DNA of 64,000 bases from Prochlorococcus marinus str. MIT 0917 (GTDB lineage Bacteria > Cyanobacteriota > Cyanobacteriia > PCC-6307 > Cyanobiaceae). The stretch lies in assembly GCF_027359575.1 (NCBI RefSeq), contig NZ_CP114784.1, positions 867,819 through 931,818 on the forward strand. The letters run 5' to 3'. The translations under genes and the position numbers were made by a program. A model generated the notes under the pieces. That model searched no databases and was not told the origin of the DNA. It saw nothing but the letters and a program-made list of their open reading frames with translations. How positions within the stretch are numbered: position 1 is the stretch's first letter; each line of letters starts with the position of its first letter. Shown here piece after piece: positions 17,050 to 27,169 of the stretch.

Positions 17050-18537
17050 ATGCAAATTTCAGCAGTCTCCAAAGAAATTAACGAATGGTCAGGATCAGTT
17101 CTTATTGCTGGGATTTTGGAGGGAACAATCGAAAGCCAAATTAATTTATTTAAGACAATAATAAAAGATACTTTTTTAAGCCAAAGGTTTATTGATTCAA
17201 AGTTCGAAGGCAAAAAAAGTCAGAAATTATCAATTGAGCTTATTGAAGGCAAAATAAAAAAAGTAATTTTTGTAGGCTTAGGCAAGGCCGAAACGCTTCG
17301 AATTGATGATCTAAGGCAGGCAGCTTCAATCTGTACTCGTCAAGTTTCAAGCCATGAGAAAAAATTAGGAATATTTTTTCCCTGGGATGCATTTGACCCT
17401 TCCTCAGCTGTATGCGCAGTTGGAGAAGCAGTTCGATTGTCATCTATTAAAGATCTTAGATTCAAATCAGACTCAAAAGAGACTGCTCCAATTGATGAAG
17501 TTGAATTGATAGGCTTGGAACCTAAAATCACTAAATCAGCCATTGCTGAAATAAATCCAATTTGCGAAGGAGTTAAATTTGCAAGAGAGCTTGTTTCAGC
17601 CCCCCCAAATGTTCTTACCCCACATCAAATGGCGAAAGAGGCTGAAAAATTAGCCTGTGATTATAATCTAGATTTAAAAATTCTTGACAAAAAAGAGTGC
17701 GAAGAGCAAGGAATGGGAGCTTACTTAGCGGTTGCTAAAGGATCAGATCTAGAGCCTAATTTTATACACTTAAAATATTCTTCAAAAAACGCAAAACACA
17801 AAGTCGTATTAGTCGGCAAAGGTTTAACTTTTGACTCTGGTGGATATAACTTAAAAGTAGGTGCTTCTCAAATTGAAAAAATGAAGTACGACATGGGAGG
17901 AAGTGCTGCTGTTCTTGGAACAGCAAGAGCAATCGCAGAACTTAAACCAATCAACACCGAGGTTCATTTTATTGTTGCTGCTTGCGAAAATATGATTAAT
18001 GGTTCTGCATTGCATCCTGGAGATATCATCAAAGCCTCGAACGGAAAAACCATTGAAGTAAATAACACCGATGCAGAGGGAAGATTAACTTTAGCTGATG
18101 CTTTGGTTTATGCGTGCAAACTTAAGCCTGATGCCATTGTAGATCTAGCTACTCTTACTGGAGCTTGCGTGATTGCGTTAGGAGATGAGATAGCAGGGTT
18201 ATGGACTGACAATGATCAACTATCTGAACAATTAACTAAAGCGGCAAGTAAAGCCGGAGAGGGTATCTGGAGGATGCCTATGCAAGATTCATACAAATCT
18301 GGAATTAAATCATCTATTGCCGATTTGCAAAACACAGGTCCTAGGCCAGGGGGATCAATTACTGCTGCATTGTTTCTAAAAGAATTTGTGAACTCAAGCA
18401 TTCCATGGGCTCACATTGACATAGCAGGTACATGTTGGACTGAAAAAGATAGAGATATAAATCCAAAGGGTGCAACTGGTTATGGAGTAAGAATGTTAGT
18501 TAATTGGATAAAGGAATTGAGTCTTAAAGCACAATAA
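17050..18537 (+). CDS. pepA: Leucyl aminopeptidase (M17)
   Basis: Cytosolic, two-metal M17 aminopeptidase of 495 residues that releases N-terminal residues from peptides. The catalytic domain shows VLVGKGLTFDSGGYNLK (metal/Lys site), KYDMGGSAAVLG and the family signature NNTDAEGRLTLADALVYA. The N-terminal regulatory domain is normal in length. The gene follows the GIY-YIG-like gene and ends next to a 54-bp palindrome. Confidence 0.97.
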   Translation: MQISAVSKEINEWSGSVLIAGILEGTIESQINLFKTIIKDTFLSQRFIDSKFEGKKSQKLSIELIEGKIKKVIFVGLGKAETLRIDDLRQAASICTRQVSSHEKKLGIFFPWDAFDPSSAVCAVGEAVRLSSIKDLRFKSDSKETAPIDEVELIGLEPKITKSAIAEINPICEGVKFARELVSAPPNVLTPHQMAKEAEKLACDYNLDLKILDKKECEEQGMGAYLAVAKGSDLEPNFIHLKYSSKNAKHKVVLVGKGLTFDSGGYNLKVGASQIEKMKYDMGGSAAVLGTARAIAELKPINTEVHFIVAACENMINGSALHPGDIIKASNGKTIEVNNTDAEGRLTLADALVYACKLKPDAIVDLATLTGACVIALGDEIAGLWTDNDQLSEQLTKAASKAGEGIWRMPMQDSYKSGIKSSIADLQNTGPRPGGSITAALFLKEFVNSSIPWAHIDIAGTCWTEKDRDINPKGATGYGVRMLVNWIKELSLKAQ

Positions 18538-18544
18538 TATATTC

Positions 18545-18598
18545 ACTTATGATCCAAAGATATTAAATATATATATTTAATATCTTTGGATCATAAGT
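18545..18598. repeat. Perfect 54-bp palindrome, likely bidirectional transcription stop
   Basis: Bases 18545-18571 are the exact reverse complement of 18572-18598, with no spacer. It lies in the 67-base gap between the convergent ends of pepA and msrA. As RNA it would form a long hairpin on both strands (ends ACTTATGATCCAAAG... paired with ...CTTTGGATCATAAGT). No T run follows, so termination is inferred from position and symmetry only. Confidence 0.85.
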
Positions 18599-18604
18599 AA
18601 TTGA

Positions 18605-19207
18605 TTACGATTTATATTTTTCCCAAACCTTTTTAAGTCTATTATCTCTACCACAACTTGTTCTATAGAAGTTATATTTAAGTGGATTTTTAGCAGCAAA
18701 GTCCTGGTGATATTTCTCTGCTATCCAAAAGGATTTGGAATCAATAATATCAACTTTTAATTGATCTAAGGGTATATTTAATCCAACAGAAATATTTTCT
18801 TGACTCTCTTTTGCAGCTCGCTCTTGTGTTTGATTCGATGTAAAGATAACAGGCTTATATGAATCACCTCTATCGCAAAATTGTCCCTTATTATCAAATG
18901 GATCAATATTAAACCAATACTGTTTAAGTAACTCTTTATAGCTAATAATATCAGAATCAAAAATAACTTTCACAACCTCTTGATGACCACTATGATTTTC
19001 ATATGTCGGATTAATCAGATCTCCTCCAGAGTATCCACTTTCTACCGAAACTACTCCATCTAGTTTCTCTAGATCATGTTCTAGGCACCAAAAACAACCT
19101 CCTGCAAAAACAGCTTCTTCTGATCCTGCAAGTGCTTGGATCGGGCAAGCTATTGAAAGTTGAAGCAACATACAAAATACTATCAGTTTTCTGACAATTT
19201 CATTCAT
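18605..19207 (-). CDS. msrA: Peptide methionine sulfoxide reductase MsrA, exported
   Basis: Reduces methionine-S-sulfoxide in proteins. 200 residues. Residues 1-28 form a signal peptide (hydrophobic core, then ALAGSEE), so it acts outside the cytoplasm, in the periplasm or lumen. The catalytic motif AGGCFWCLEHD places the nucleophile at Cys38. Further signatures are SVESGYSGGD, GHQEVVKV and the C-terminal SCGRD-type resolving Cys. Start ATG 19207, 5 bases after lpxB on the same strand. Confidence 0.95.
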   Translation of the reverse strand: MNEIVRKLIVFCMLLQLSIACPIQALAGSEEAVFAGGCFWCLEHDLEKLDGVVSVESGYSGGDLINPTYENHSGHQEVVKVIFDSDIISYKELLKQYWFNIDPFDNKGQFCDRGDSYKPVIFTSNQTQERAAKESQENISVGLNIPLDQLKVDIIDSKSFWIAEKYHQDFAAKNPLKYNFYRTSCGRDNRLKKVWEKYKS

Positions 19208-19212
19208 AGTAA

Positions 19213-20388
19213 TTATTTAACTAATAAGTCCAGAATATCCTTTGATGCTCTATCTGTAACTCCGGGCTTTCCTAATTTATCTTTTAATCTTTTATAGCCA
19301 AGCATTATCTCATCTTTAGTCGAAGTATCTTCGAGGATTCTTATTGCTGCATTAAAAATCTTTTCAGCTTTAAAGTCCTCTTGTATGAACTCTGGTATTA
19401 ACATTTTATTTAAAAGAAGATTCACTGGGGAAATATATTTAACATTAAATCTCAATAAATATCTTGCGAAGAAAGCAGTAACTCTACTTACTTTATATCC
19501 AACAATTTGTGGAACTGAGTTTAGAGCTAATTCCATATTTATCGTCCCAGACTTAGCCAAAGCAAGATGAGACGCTGAAAATAAAAATGGCTTTAAATCA
19601 TCAACTTCATTCGACAAAATAATCCTTCCAGATACACCATATTCTTTCAATGAACTATTTAATAATTCATCAAATTCTTTTAATCCAGATGGTATAAAGA
19701 CAGTAATAGAAGGGTCCTTTTCCTGAAGAAGCTTAGCCGCTTTTAACAATGTGGGTAAAATATATTTAAGTTCTTGTCTCCGAGAAGCAGGAATGATAAG
19801 AAGAAGTTTTTTATCAGAAGTTAATCCTATTTTTCTCAATGATTCTTCTCTAGTAGGTATCTTTCTATAAAAATCCAACATTGGATGGCCCACAAATTTT
19901 ACATTTCCTCCCTTATTTGAATAAAATTCGGCTTCCTGTTCAAAGATAGCTAATATTTTGTCTGTAAAACCAATCAAATCGGTTGTACCCGAATCACCTA
20001 ATCTCCATGCCCATTCCTGAGGCGCAATATAATAAATTATTGGAACATTAGGGAACTTTTTTTTTACTTTTAAGCCTAGTCGAATATTTGGTCCCATATA
20101 GTCAATTAAAACAACTGCATCAGGAGGGGAAGAACTTAGGTAATGATCGATTTTTGATTGTGCATTCAAAGTTGGCAGAACGTAAGGAAGAGCTTCTAAA
20201 AAGCCAATTGCACCTATTGAAGAAGTATTAGATATCAATTGAGCCCCTGCTTCTCTCATCCTTTCACCACCCAAAGCAACTATCTCTAATTCAATTTTTC
20301 TTTTTTCTGCATTAATCTTTAACGAATTTATCAATAAACTTCCCTGCAAGTCTCCAGAGACTTCACCTGTACTGATTAATAACTTCAT
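19213..20388 (-). CDS. lpxB: Lipid-A-disaccharide synthase
   Basis: GT19 enzyme that condenses UDP-2,3-diacylglucosamine with lipid X to make the lipid A disaccharide. 391 residues. The N-terminus ISTGEVSGDLQGS is the family signature, followed by GGERMREAGAQLI and the PQEWAWRLG motif. The start codon overlaps the lpxA stop by one base, so the two are translationally coupled within the lpx cluster. Confidence 0.96.
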   Translation of the reverse strand: MKLLISTGEVSGDLQGSLLINSLKINAEKRKIELEIVALGGERMREAGAQLISNTSSIGAIGFLEALPYVLPTLNAQSKIDHYLSSSPPDAVVLIDYMGPNIRLGLKVKKKFPNVPIIYYIAPQEWAWRLGDSGTTDLIGFTDKILAIFEQEAEFYSNKGGNVKFVGHPMLDFYRKIPTREESLRKIGLTSDKKLLLIIPASRRQELKYILPTLLKAAKLLQEKDPSITVFIPSGLKEFDELLNSSLKEYGVSGRIILSNEVDDLKPFLFSASHLALAKSGTINMELALNSVPQIVGYKVSRVTAFFARYLLRFNVKYISPVNLLLNKMLIPEFIQEDFKAEKIFNAAIRILEDTSTKDEIMLGYKRLKDKLGKPGVTDRASKDILDLLVK

Positions 20389-21245
20389 TATTTATTAGTT
20401 GAAATATAATAAGGCATTGGACCTCTTCTACCTTTCCCAATAGAGAGTTCTATAAATCCACATAACCTTGCGGAAGATTGTAATAAATTCTCTTGTCTTG
20501 CCATTTTTAAGCCATCAGAGATTACATATTCAGATTTAAATAATAAGTTCCAAATTCTTTTCAATTGTAAATATTCTTCTTTATTCTCTTTATCTATATT
20601 TTGCCGTTTAATTCCAACTTGATTTAGTCCCCGCATTCTTCCAGGATGACCTTCTGCTAAACAATATGGAGGAACATCTCTATCAACTCTTGTCATCCCT
20701 CCAACCATAGCTAGATAACCAATATGAACAAATTGATGTATCCCCAAGCAACCTCCAATAACAGCTCTATCTTCAACAACAACATGACCTGCAATCTGTA
20801 CGCTATTAGCTATAACTACACTGTTTCCAATATCACAATTATGTCCTAAATGAGAATAAGCCATTAACAAATTCTGATTCCCAACAATAGTTTTTTCCCC
20901 TTCAAAGGTGGCCCTATTAATAGTTACACATTCTCTAAAAGTATTATTATCTCCAATTAAAACATCAGTAGAATCTCCTCTATACTTCAAGTCTTGGGGC
21001 TCTAATCCAATACATGCTCCTGGAAAAATCTTATTATTTGATCCTATTTTTACTTTTCCCTCGATTATTACATTTGGACCTATCCAAGTATTAGGACCAA
21101 CGATCACATCTGGACCAATAACAGCCCCTGAGCCTACACATACACCTTTTCCAAGTTCAGCTTTTGGAGAGACGTCTGCAAAGTCATGAATATTTGCTTT
21201 GTTATCTGCAATCAAGCTTTGAGAAGATTGAAGTTCACTCATCAC
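20388..21245 (-). CDS. lpxA: UDP-N-acetylglucosamine O-acyltransferase LpxA
   Basis: First lipid A step, using acyl-ACP. 285 residues, a left-handed beta helix made of hexapeptide repeats (IGPDVIVGPNTWIGPNVII...), with catalytic His in LLMAYSHLGHNC and a C-terminal helical domain. The length is slightly above the usual 260-270. Start GTG 21245 or ATG 21242. It lies one base after the fabZ stop. Confidence 0.96.
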   Translation of the reverse strand: MMSELQSSQSLIADNKANIHDFADVSPKAELGKGVCVGSGAVIGPDVIVGPNTWIGPNVIIEGKVKIGSNNKIFPGACIGLEPQDLKYRGDSTDVLIGDNNTFRECVTINRATFEGEKTIVGNQNLLMAYSHLGHNCDIGNSVVIANSVQIAGHVVVEDRAVIGGCLGIHQFVHIGYLAMVGGMTRVDRDVPPYCLAEGHPGRMRGLNQVGIKRQNIDKENKEEYLQLKRIWNLLFKSEYVISDGLKMARQENLLQSSARLCGFIELSIGKGRRGPMPYYISTNK

Positions 21246-21246
21246 T

Positions 21247-21705
21247 TCAGTCCACGAGAGAGAACATCAAATCTCCAGAACAAACCAACTGATCATCCAC
21301 TTTTGCTTCTCCTCTAACTTTCCCAAATCTCTTTCTTTTGATACTTATCAACTCACAAGATATCAATAATTGATCTCCAGGAACCACTGGGCGCCTAAAC
21401 CGAACTGAATCGATCCCAGCGAAAACAAAAAGCCCTTTTGGAAGATCAGGCATTTGAGAAACAATAAGCCCACCTACCTGAGCCATTGCTTCTACTATTA
21501 AGACTCCTGGCATTAGCGGTCTATCGGGGAAATGGCCTTGAAATTGAGGCTCATTAAGAGTGACATTTTTTATTGCCACAGCTTTCTTGCCTTGATCATG
21601 TTCTATCACTCTGTCAACAAGTGCAAAGGGATATCTGTGTGGCAAAAGCCCCATTATTTGCTCGCTATTTAAAACAAGAGGTTGAGAAGAAGAAATGTCA
21701 GTCAA
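21247..21705 (-). CDS. fabZ: 3-hydroxyacyl-ACP dehydratase FabZ
   Basis: Dehydrates beta-hydroxyacyl-ACP in fatty acid elongation and competes with LpxA and LpxC for the same acyl pool. 152 residues, hot-dog fold. Catalytic His lies in [14 protein letters not shown] and catalytic Glu in [18 protein letters not shown]. It sits inside the lpx cluster, 12 bases after lpxC. Confidence 0.97.
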   Translation of the reverse strand: MTDISSSQPLVLNSEQIMGLLPHRYPFALVDRVIEHDQGKKAVAIKNVTLNEPQFQGHFPDRPLMPGVLIVEAMAQVGGLIVSQMPDLPKGLFVFAGIDSVRFRRPVVPGDQLLISCELISIKRKRFGKVRGEAKVDDQLVCSGDLMFSLVD

Positions 21706-21717
21706 AATTAGATTTAA

Positions 21718-22563
21718 TTAAGTTAATACCTTTTGAAGAGAAGCTGCAAATTCAGCATGAAGAGCGTGAGACCCTTTATAAACAAAAATTTGCGCTTTCG
21801 GTAATCCAACAAAAGCTAAATCTCCAATCAAGTCAAGCAATTTATGACGCACTGGTTCGTTTGCAAATCTCAAGGGTGGATTCACCCAAGAATCACCATT
21901 ACAAACCAACGCATTTTCAAGAGCTCCTCCTTTAATTAGACCAGCTTTCTTTAATTCTTCTAACTGATCAAGAAAGCCAAAAGTTCGTGCAGGTGCAATT
22001 TCTTTAACAAAATTATTTGGAGATAGCTCAATAGAAAACATTTGCTGTCCAATTGCCTTATATGGGAAATCAATCAAACCTACTAATTTCAATTTTTTTG
22101 ATGGTATTGCAAAAATCACACTTTCTCCTTTGCTGACAAAAATTGGAGATTTGGGTTCTGGCCTTGGTTTAGGAGATGTCATGGTTTTAACCATTCCTAC
22201 CTTTTGAATTTCCTTGATCCAACCAATAGCAGAACCATCAAGTAAGGGAATCTCACTGCCATTTATTTCTATATGTGCATGAGTCAAGCCTGCTCCAATT
22301 AGTGACGCCAACAAGTGTTCAACGGTAGCTACTTTTTTTTCATTCAGAACAAGAGTTGTACATAAAGGAGTATTCCTTACTTGCGAAATATCTATGGGAA
22401 TAACTTTATTAGGCTCCTCCGAAAAAGAGATATGAAATCCGCTTAATTCTGCTGGTTTAATAATGACCGTACATTCAAGACCTGTATGCAATCCAATACC
22501 ATCTTTTTTAATTTCTTTTTGAAGCGTCCAACCTTCTTCATAGTTGTGGGGGAAGGAGAACAC
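21718..22563 (-). CDS. lpxC: UDP-3-O-acyl-N-acetylglucosamine deacetylase LpxC
   Basis: Zinc deacetylase, the committed step of lipid A synthesis. 281 residues. Zinc and catalytic motifs are visible: VATVEHLLASLIGAGLTHAHIEI, IPLLDGSA, ARTFGFLD and the C-terminal RHKLLDLIGDLAFVG. The GTG start overlaps the bamA stop (TAGTG), indicating coupling. It ends 12 bases before fabZ. Confidence 0.96.
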   Translation of the reverse strand: MFSFPHNYEEGWTLQKEIKKDGIGLHTGLECTVIIKPAELSGFHISFSEEPNKVIPIDISQVRNTPLCTTLVLNEKKVATVEHLLASLIGAGLTHAHIEINGSEIPLLDGSAIGWIKEIQKVGMVKTMTSPKPRPEPKSPIFVSKGESVIFAIPSKKLKLVGLIDFPYKAIGQQMFSIELSPNNFVKEIAPARTFGFLDQLEELKKAGLIKGGALENALVCNGDSWVNPPLRFANEPVRHKLLDLIGDLAFVGLPKAQIFVYKGSHALHAEFAASLQKVLT

Positions 22564-24875
22564 TAGAATTTCCAGCCAATTCCAATGTTATATCGCCAAT
22601 TACCACTGAAATCTTGACTCGCTGCCTCTATCCGAATTGGGCCAACAGGTGTATTAATAACGGCTCCAGGTCCAACAGAAAAACCAGATCCAGGTTTTTC
22701 TAGAATTTTTCCAGGCTTCCCTGGGACATTTGATTGGGAACCAAAATCAGATCCTACGTCAACAAATAGGACTCCAGAAACCAGTCGCCAAATAGGAAAC
22801 CTGTACTCTCCTGTTGCTTCTCCGAAATTTCTTGCGACGCCTAGATCACAAGAGTTCCAACCTCGAACAGAACTGGCTCCTCCTAAGCAAAATGCTTCAT
22901 AAGGAGGTAAATCTCCAATGATTGTTCCAATCTTTGCTTGAAAACCTATCGATTGAGAGCAATCTGATTTTTCACCAGACTTGGGACGACAACCCTTATG
23001 AAACTTCAGCCAATTAATAGGATAAAAGCGAGAATAACTAACCCGGGTTCTATTAAAGGTCGGTGAATTCTCACCTAAACTAATAAATTGTTCAGAGCCA
23101 ATATTTAAATAATCTCCAGAGGTTGGATTTCTTGAATTATCTAAATTATTGTAAGTTACAGCACTTTTTAAACTAACTAATGTATTTTCTGTAGAGCAAT
23201 TATATGCGACACAAATAACTTCATTCTCAGGAACTTTACCGTCTATAAAATTTGTTGATGCTACACCATAGGGTCTTTTATCTCCTGCGTAATCTATTGG
23301 CTTAACTTTCTGTAAATTCGCACCAATAAGTACACTCCAAGGTACCTTTTTTAGAGGCTGACCTCCATTCAAAGGTCTTGCAAAAGAGAAGCCTCCTCCT
23401 GTTCGCTCTAAGACAATAGAATCACCCTCATAATCAAACCAGCTAAACTGAGGTGCAGATAACTGCGCGGAGGAAAGATTAGTAAATGGACCCGTTTCGA
23501 TTAAAGTATTATTATGGTTTATGTCTAAGTTTTGAGATTGATTGGTGTCGTAACTTATTAATGAATTAGGTGCTTCATATCTATCTGTAACTCCTCTAAT
23601 ACTTCCTCCCTCTTGACTTCTAAATTCTTGAGGGACCTCTCTACTTAAATATAATGAAGTTCTAAAAGATGTTCTATGTTTATCATTTTTAATCCAGGGA
23701 TCGTATAAAGAAAGATTTAGTAGTGCTCCATATTCACCATAAGTTAAATTCATATTTGATGACCATGCTCTTCCAACAAGATTGGACTCTTGCAAACCGA
23801 TCTGTCCAAATACACCTTGGCCTCCGCTATAACCAAGGCCTCCAGTCAAAGATCCAGTTCTTTGCTCTGTTATACCTAATGAAATGATAATCTTTCCAGG
23901 CTCAGTACTTACTGGCTTAAGAGTTACTTTTACATCATTAAAGAGTGACGTTGAATATAATCTTTTAATATCTGATTCTAATTTATTTCTATTAAAAATA
24001 TCTCCAACTTTGGTTATTAATTCTCTTTCAATTACCCATGTCTTTGTTTTTCCTTTTATTAACCTGCCTTTTTCGTCTTCTGTATTACCATCTTCATCTA
24101 TAAAACTTATCTCAATACCAGAAATGTATCCTTCTTGAATATTAAGTTCAACTCTTCCCTCTTTCGTTACACGACTTGGACCAGAAATCCTTGCCAAAGA
24201 ATATCCTTTACTACTATACCAATCCTTAATTTCTTTAATCCTTATTTTCAAGGTATTCAGATTTAAGGTTTTACCATAATCATTATTAAAAATCTCATTT
24301 AATTTTGTATTTGATATTTTCCTTTCAAGCGGAAGAATACTTATATTATTTAATATGGGATTAGGTTCAATTTTAATCAAAAGTTTAACTCCTAAAGCAC
24401 TATTCAAAGACTCGATTTTTGCACCAGAGAACCACCCTGTTGAATAAATTCGATCTAAATCCTTCTTAACTTCTTCACTAGTAACTTTACTACCAGGACT
24501 AATTAACATTGCATCATAAGCAATATCTTCCAAGCGCTCTTTATCAGGATGATCTTCAAGTCCCTCAATAAGAATTTCTGAAATTAATACTCTTTGTTCT
24601 TCAATAATAGTTTTTTCATCATTTTGATTTTCTCCCTCTGAAATAAAAAAATTATCGAGATTTAGATTAAATTTATTATTATTTGATTGATGATTAAATT
24701 GAAAACTTTCACCAATCTTATTTTCAACAAAAAATTGATTTTCACTTGAGATTATTTTGGAGGCTTTTGTTTCTCCAAAAATACTAATCAAAGGTACTAC
24801 TAAAGCAATTGCATATGCACTTTTGCTTATTAATTTTTGATTAGGTCTGGAGGATCTTTTTAACATAAATTTCAA
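22563..24875 (-). CDS. bamA: Outer membrane assembly protein BamA (Omp85)
   Basis: 770 residues. A signal-like hydrophobic N-terminus precedes about 75 low-complexity residues, then three POTRA repeats (EILIEGLEDHPDKERLED... ; NKLESDIKRLYSTSLFNDVKV), then a beta-barrel with GGLGYSGGQGVFGQIGLQ and RGW at strand 12-like ASSVRGWNSCDL, ending in the C-terminal Phe signal IGIGWKF. It folds and inserts outer-membrane proteins. The TTG 24875 or ATG 24866 start cannot be separated. It leads the lpxC-fabZ-lpxA-lpxB cluster. Confidence 0.94.
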   Translation of the reverse strand: MKFMLKRSSRPNQKLISKSAYAIALVVPLISIFGETKASKIISSENQFFVENKIGESFQFNHQSNNNKFNLNLDNFFISEGENQNDEKTIIEEQRVLISEILIEGLEDHPDKERLEDIAYDAMLISPGSKVTSEEVKKDLDRIYSTGWFSGAKIESLNSALGVKLLIKIEPNPILNNISILPLERKISNTKLNEIFNNDYGKTLNLNTLKIRIKEIKDWYSSKGYSLARISGPSRVTKEGRVELNIQEGYISGIEISFIDEDGNTEDEKGRLIKGKTKTWVIERELITKVGDIFNRNKLESDIKRLYSTSLFNDVKVTLKPVSTEPGKIIISLGITEQRTGSLTGGLGYSGGQGVFGQIGLQESNLVGRAWSSNMNLTYGEYGALLNLSLYDPWIKNDKHRTSFRTSLYLSREVPQEFRSQEGGSIRGVTDRYEAPNSLISYDTNQSQNLDINHNNTLIETGPFTNLSSAQLSAPQFSWFDYEGDSIVLERTGGGFSFARPLNGGQPLKKVPWSVLIGANLQKVKPIDYAGDKRPYGVASTNFIDGKVPENEVICVAYNCSTENTLVSLKSAVTYNNLDNSRNPTSGDYLNIGSEQFISLGENSPTFNRTRVSYSRFYPINWLKFHKGCRPKSGEKSDCSQSIGFQAKIGTIIGDLPPYEAFCLGGASSVRGWNSCDLGVARNFGEATGEYRFPIWRLVSGVLFVDVGSDFGSQSNVPGKPGKILEKPGSGFSVGPGAVINTPVGPIRIEAASQDFSGNWRYNIGIGWKF

Positions 24876-24917
24876 ATCAATTCAATTAAATGAAGGACTT
24901 AGCTAAGAATGATTCGC

Positions 24918-25661
24918 TTAAGAAGCATTAGAAGAGTCTTTTTCTATACGTTTCAAAATCTCCTCATAAGCATCTTTCACACCTCCAAGATCTTGCCGAA
25001 AGCGGTCTTTGTCAAGGATGCGTCCCTTAGGATCAGAATTTGTTTTATCCCAAAACCTACAATTATCTGGACTTATTTCATCACCTAACACAATTTTACC
25101 TAGTGAGTTAAAACCGAACTCTAATTTAAAATCAACCAATAATAAATCAAGTGAATCAAAATATTCTTTTAAAATTTTATTTACACTTCTAGTAATTTTC
25201 TCCACTTCTTCCATCTGAGAAGGAGTAATCAAATCAAGCAACTTTAATCTTCTTTCTGTGAGTATAGGGTCTCCTAATTCATCATCTTTATAATAAAGAT
25301 CGAGGAGTGGTGGATTTAATATTGTTCCTTGGTTGATTGGTGTCTCTCTACATAATGAACCGGTAGCAATATTGCGAATAACAACTTCTAGAGGAATTAC
25401 TTTAATTTTATCCGCAATCATGAATGTTTCCGATTGAAGTTCTAGAAAGTGTGTTGGAATTCCATTCAATTCGAGCAATTTAAAAAGGGCCGCAGAAATT
25501 TTGCAATTCAGACGCCCTTTACCGTCAATCTCTGATCGTTTTTTTGCGTTAAAAGCTGTAGCATCATTTTTGAACTCTATTAAAACCCTATTTGGATTTT
25601 CACTAGCAAAAACTCTTTTTGCCTTGCCTTCATAAATTAGTGATCCTTGGATATGATTCAT
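24918..25661 (-). CDS. purC: SAICAR synthase
   Basis: Phosphoribosylaminoimidazole-succinocarboxamide synthase: joins CAIR and aspartate using ATP. 247 residues from ATG 25661, chosen because GAGG lies five bases before it; a GTG 6 bases upstream is less likely. Motifs are [39 protein letters not shown] and LVDFKLEFG. It is divergent from purD, and lies upstream of bamA by about 40 bases. Confidence 0.97.
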   Translation of the reverse strand: MNHIQGSLIYEGKAKRVFASENPNRVLIEFKNDATAFNAKKRSEIDGKGRLNCKISAALFKLLELNGIPTHFLELQSETFMIADKIKVIPLEVVIRNIATGSLCRETPINQGTILNPPLLDLYYKDDELGDPILTERRLKLLDLITPSQMEEVEKITRSVNKILKEYFDSLDLLLVDFKLEFGFNSLGKIVLGDEISPDNCRFWDKTNSDPKGRILDKDRFRQDLGGVKDAYEEILKRIEKDSSNAS

Positions 25662-25850
25662 TAACACCTCAGATATCTAATTAGTATAAATAGAGAATGC
25701 TAAAAAAATCACCTCAATCAAGACAAATTTGTTTAAGACCTAAACTCCTAACAACTAAACAACTTCTCTTCAACCTATGTATTAACTAATAATCAAAAGG
25801 TAATTAAAGATCAACTAAAACTATTTTTTCATTCAAGCGAAAGTAAAACT

Positions 25851-27155
25851 ATGACAAAGAATCAAAACACTGAGGAATTAAAAAGAATATTAATAGTTGG
25901 AAGTGGAGGAAGAGAAAACTCTATTGCTTGGGCGCTATCAAAAAATCAATCTATCGAACAAATATATGTTTGTCCTGGGAATGGAGGTACCACCAACTTT
26001 GAAAAATGTATTTGCCTAAAACCTAAACATGAAGATGCAAAAACGATCATTAAGGAATGTCAAAGACTTGGAATTAATTTAGTCGTAATTGGTCCTGAAG
26101 TCCCTTTAGCCGAGGGCTTGGCCGATAAAATGCGTGAAGAAGGATTAACAGTTTTTGGTCCAGGCAAAGACGGTGCTCAATTAGAGGCAAGTAAAGAGTG
26201 GTCTAAAGCTCTTATGATAGAAAACAATATCCCTACAGCCAAGTACTGGTCTACAGGATCTAAGGAGGAAGCACTAGAAATTCTTAAAAGATTTAACCAA
26301 CCTCTTGTTATCAAAGCAGATGGACTTGCGGCAGGCAAAGGTGTAACTGTTTGCGAAACCATTGAGCAATCTAAGGAAGCAATTAAGGAGATATTTTCTG
26401 GAAAGTTTGGCTCTGCGGGAAATAAAGTGATCCTTGAAGAAAAAATTGAAGGCCCAGAAGTTTCTATTTTTGCTTTATGTGATGGAGAAAAATTAATTGT
26501 TCTTCCACCAGCTCAAGATCACAAAAGATTACTTGATGGAGACAATGGTCCAAATACTGGAGGAATGGGAGCTTATGCACCTGCGCTTTTAATTAATGAA
26601 AAAGATCTTGCAGACTTAACGGAGCTTGTTCTTAACCCAACTTTAAAAGGCTTGAAAAAAAAGAAAATCAAATATATAGGCGTCATTTATGTGGGCTTAA
26701 TGCTTACTTCATCTGGACCAAAAGTTATTGAATTTAATTGCCGCTTTGGTGATCCAGAATGTCAAGCTTTAATGCCATTAATGGGAGAGGAATTTGCTTC
26801 TGTACTTTTTGCTTGCGCTCGAGGAGAGATTGAAAAAGCACCAAAACTTACATTTAATTCTGAATGCAGTGCTTGTATAGTTGCAGCATCTAAGGGATAC
26901 CCTGAAAGCCCTCAAAAAGGTAACAAGGTCAATATTAAAGTTGAATCAAATCTTTCACTCCAAGTTTTTCACGCTGGAACCACAATTGACGAATTTGACA
27001 ATATAATTACTTCTGGTGGAAGAGTTCTTTCAATAGTCGCTCAGGGAGAAAGCTTCGACAAAGCTTTCGATTTTGCCTACTCTAACTTGAAGAGAATTAG
27101 CTTTGAAGGCATGCATTATAGAAAAGATATAGGCTACCAAGTTAGAAAATTTTAA
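25851..27155 (+). CDS. purD: Phosphoribosylamine-glycine ligase
   Basis: GAR synthetase (ATP-grasp), second step of purine synthesis. 434 residues. The N-terminus ILIVGSGGRENSIAWAL is the family start; ATP-grasp core ADGLAAGKGVTVC, LLDGDNGPNTGGMGAYAP and FNCRFGDPECQALMPL follow. Start ATG 25851. nblS follows 14 bases downstream in the same direction. Confidence 0.97.
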   Translation: MTKNQNTEELKRILIVGSGGRENSIAWALSKNQSIEQIYVCPGNGGTTNFEKCICLKPKHEDAKTIIKECQRLGINLVVIGPEVPLAEGLADKMREEGLTVFGPGKDGAQLEASKEWSKALMIENNIPTAKYWSTGSKEEALEILKRFNQPLVIKADGLAAGKGVTVCETIEQSKEAIKEIFSGKFGSAGNKVILEEKIEGPEVSIFALCDGEKLIVLPPAQDHKRLLDGDNGPNTGGMGAYAPALLINEKDLADLTELVLNPTLKGLKKKKIKYIGVIYVGLMLTSSGPKVIEFNCRFGDPECQALMPLMGEEFASVLFACARGEIEKAPKLTFNSECSACIVAASKGYPESPQKGNKVNIKVESNLSLQVFHAGTTIDEFDNIITSGGRVLSIVAQGESFDKAFDFAYSNLKRISFEGMHYRKDIGYQVRKF

Positions 27156-27169
27156 TTTAGTTTTTATTA

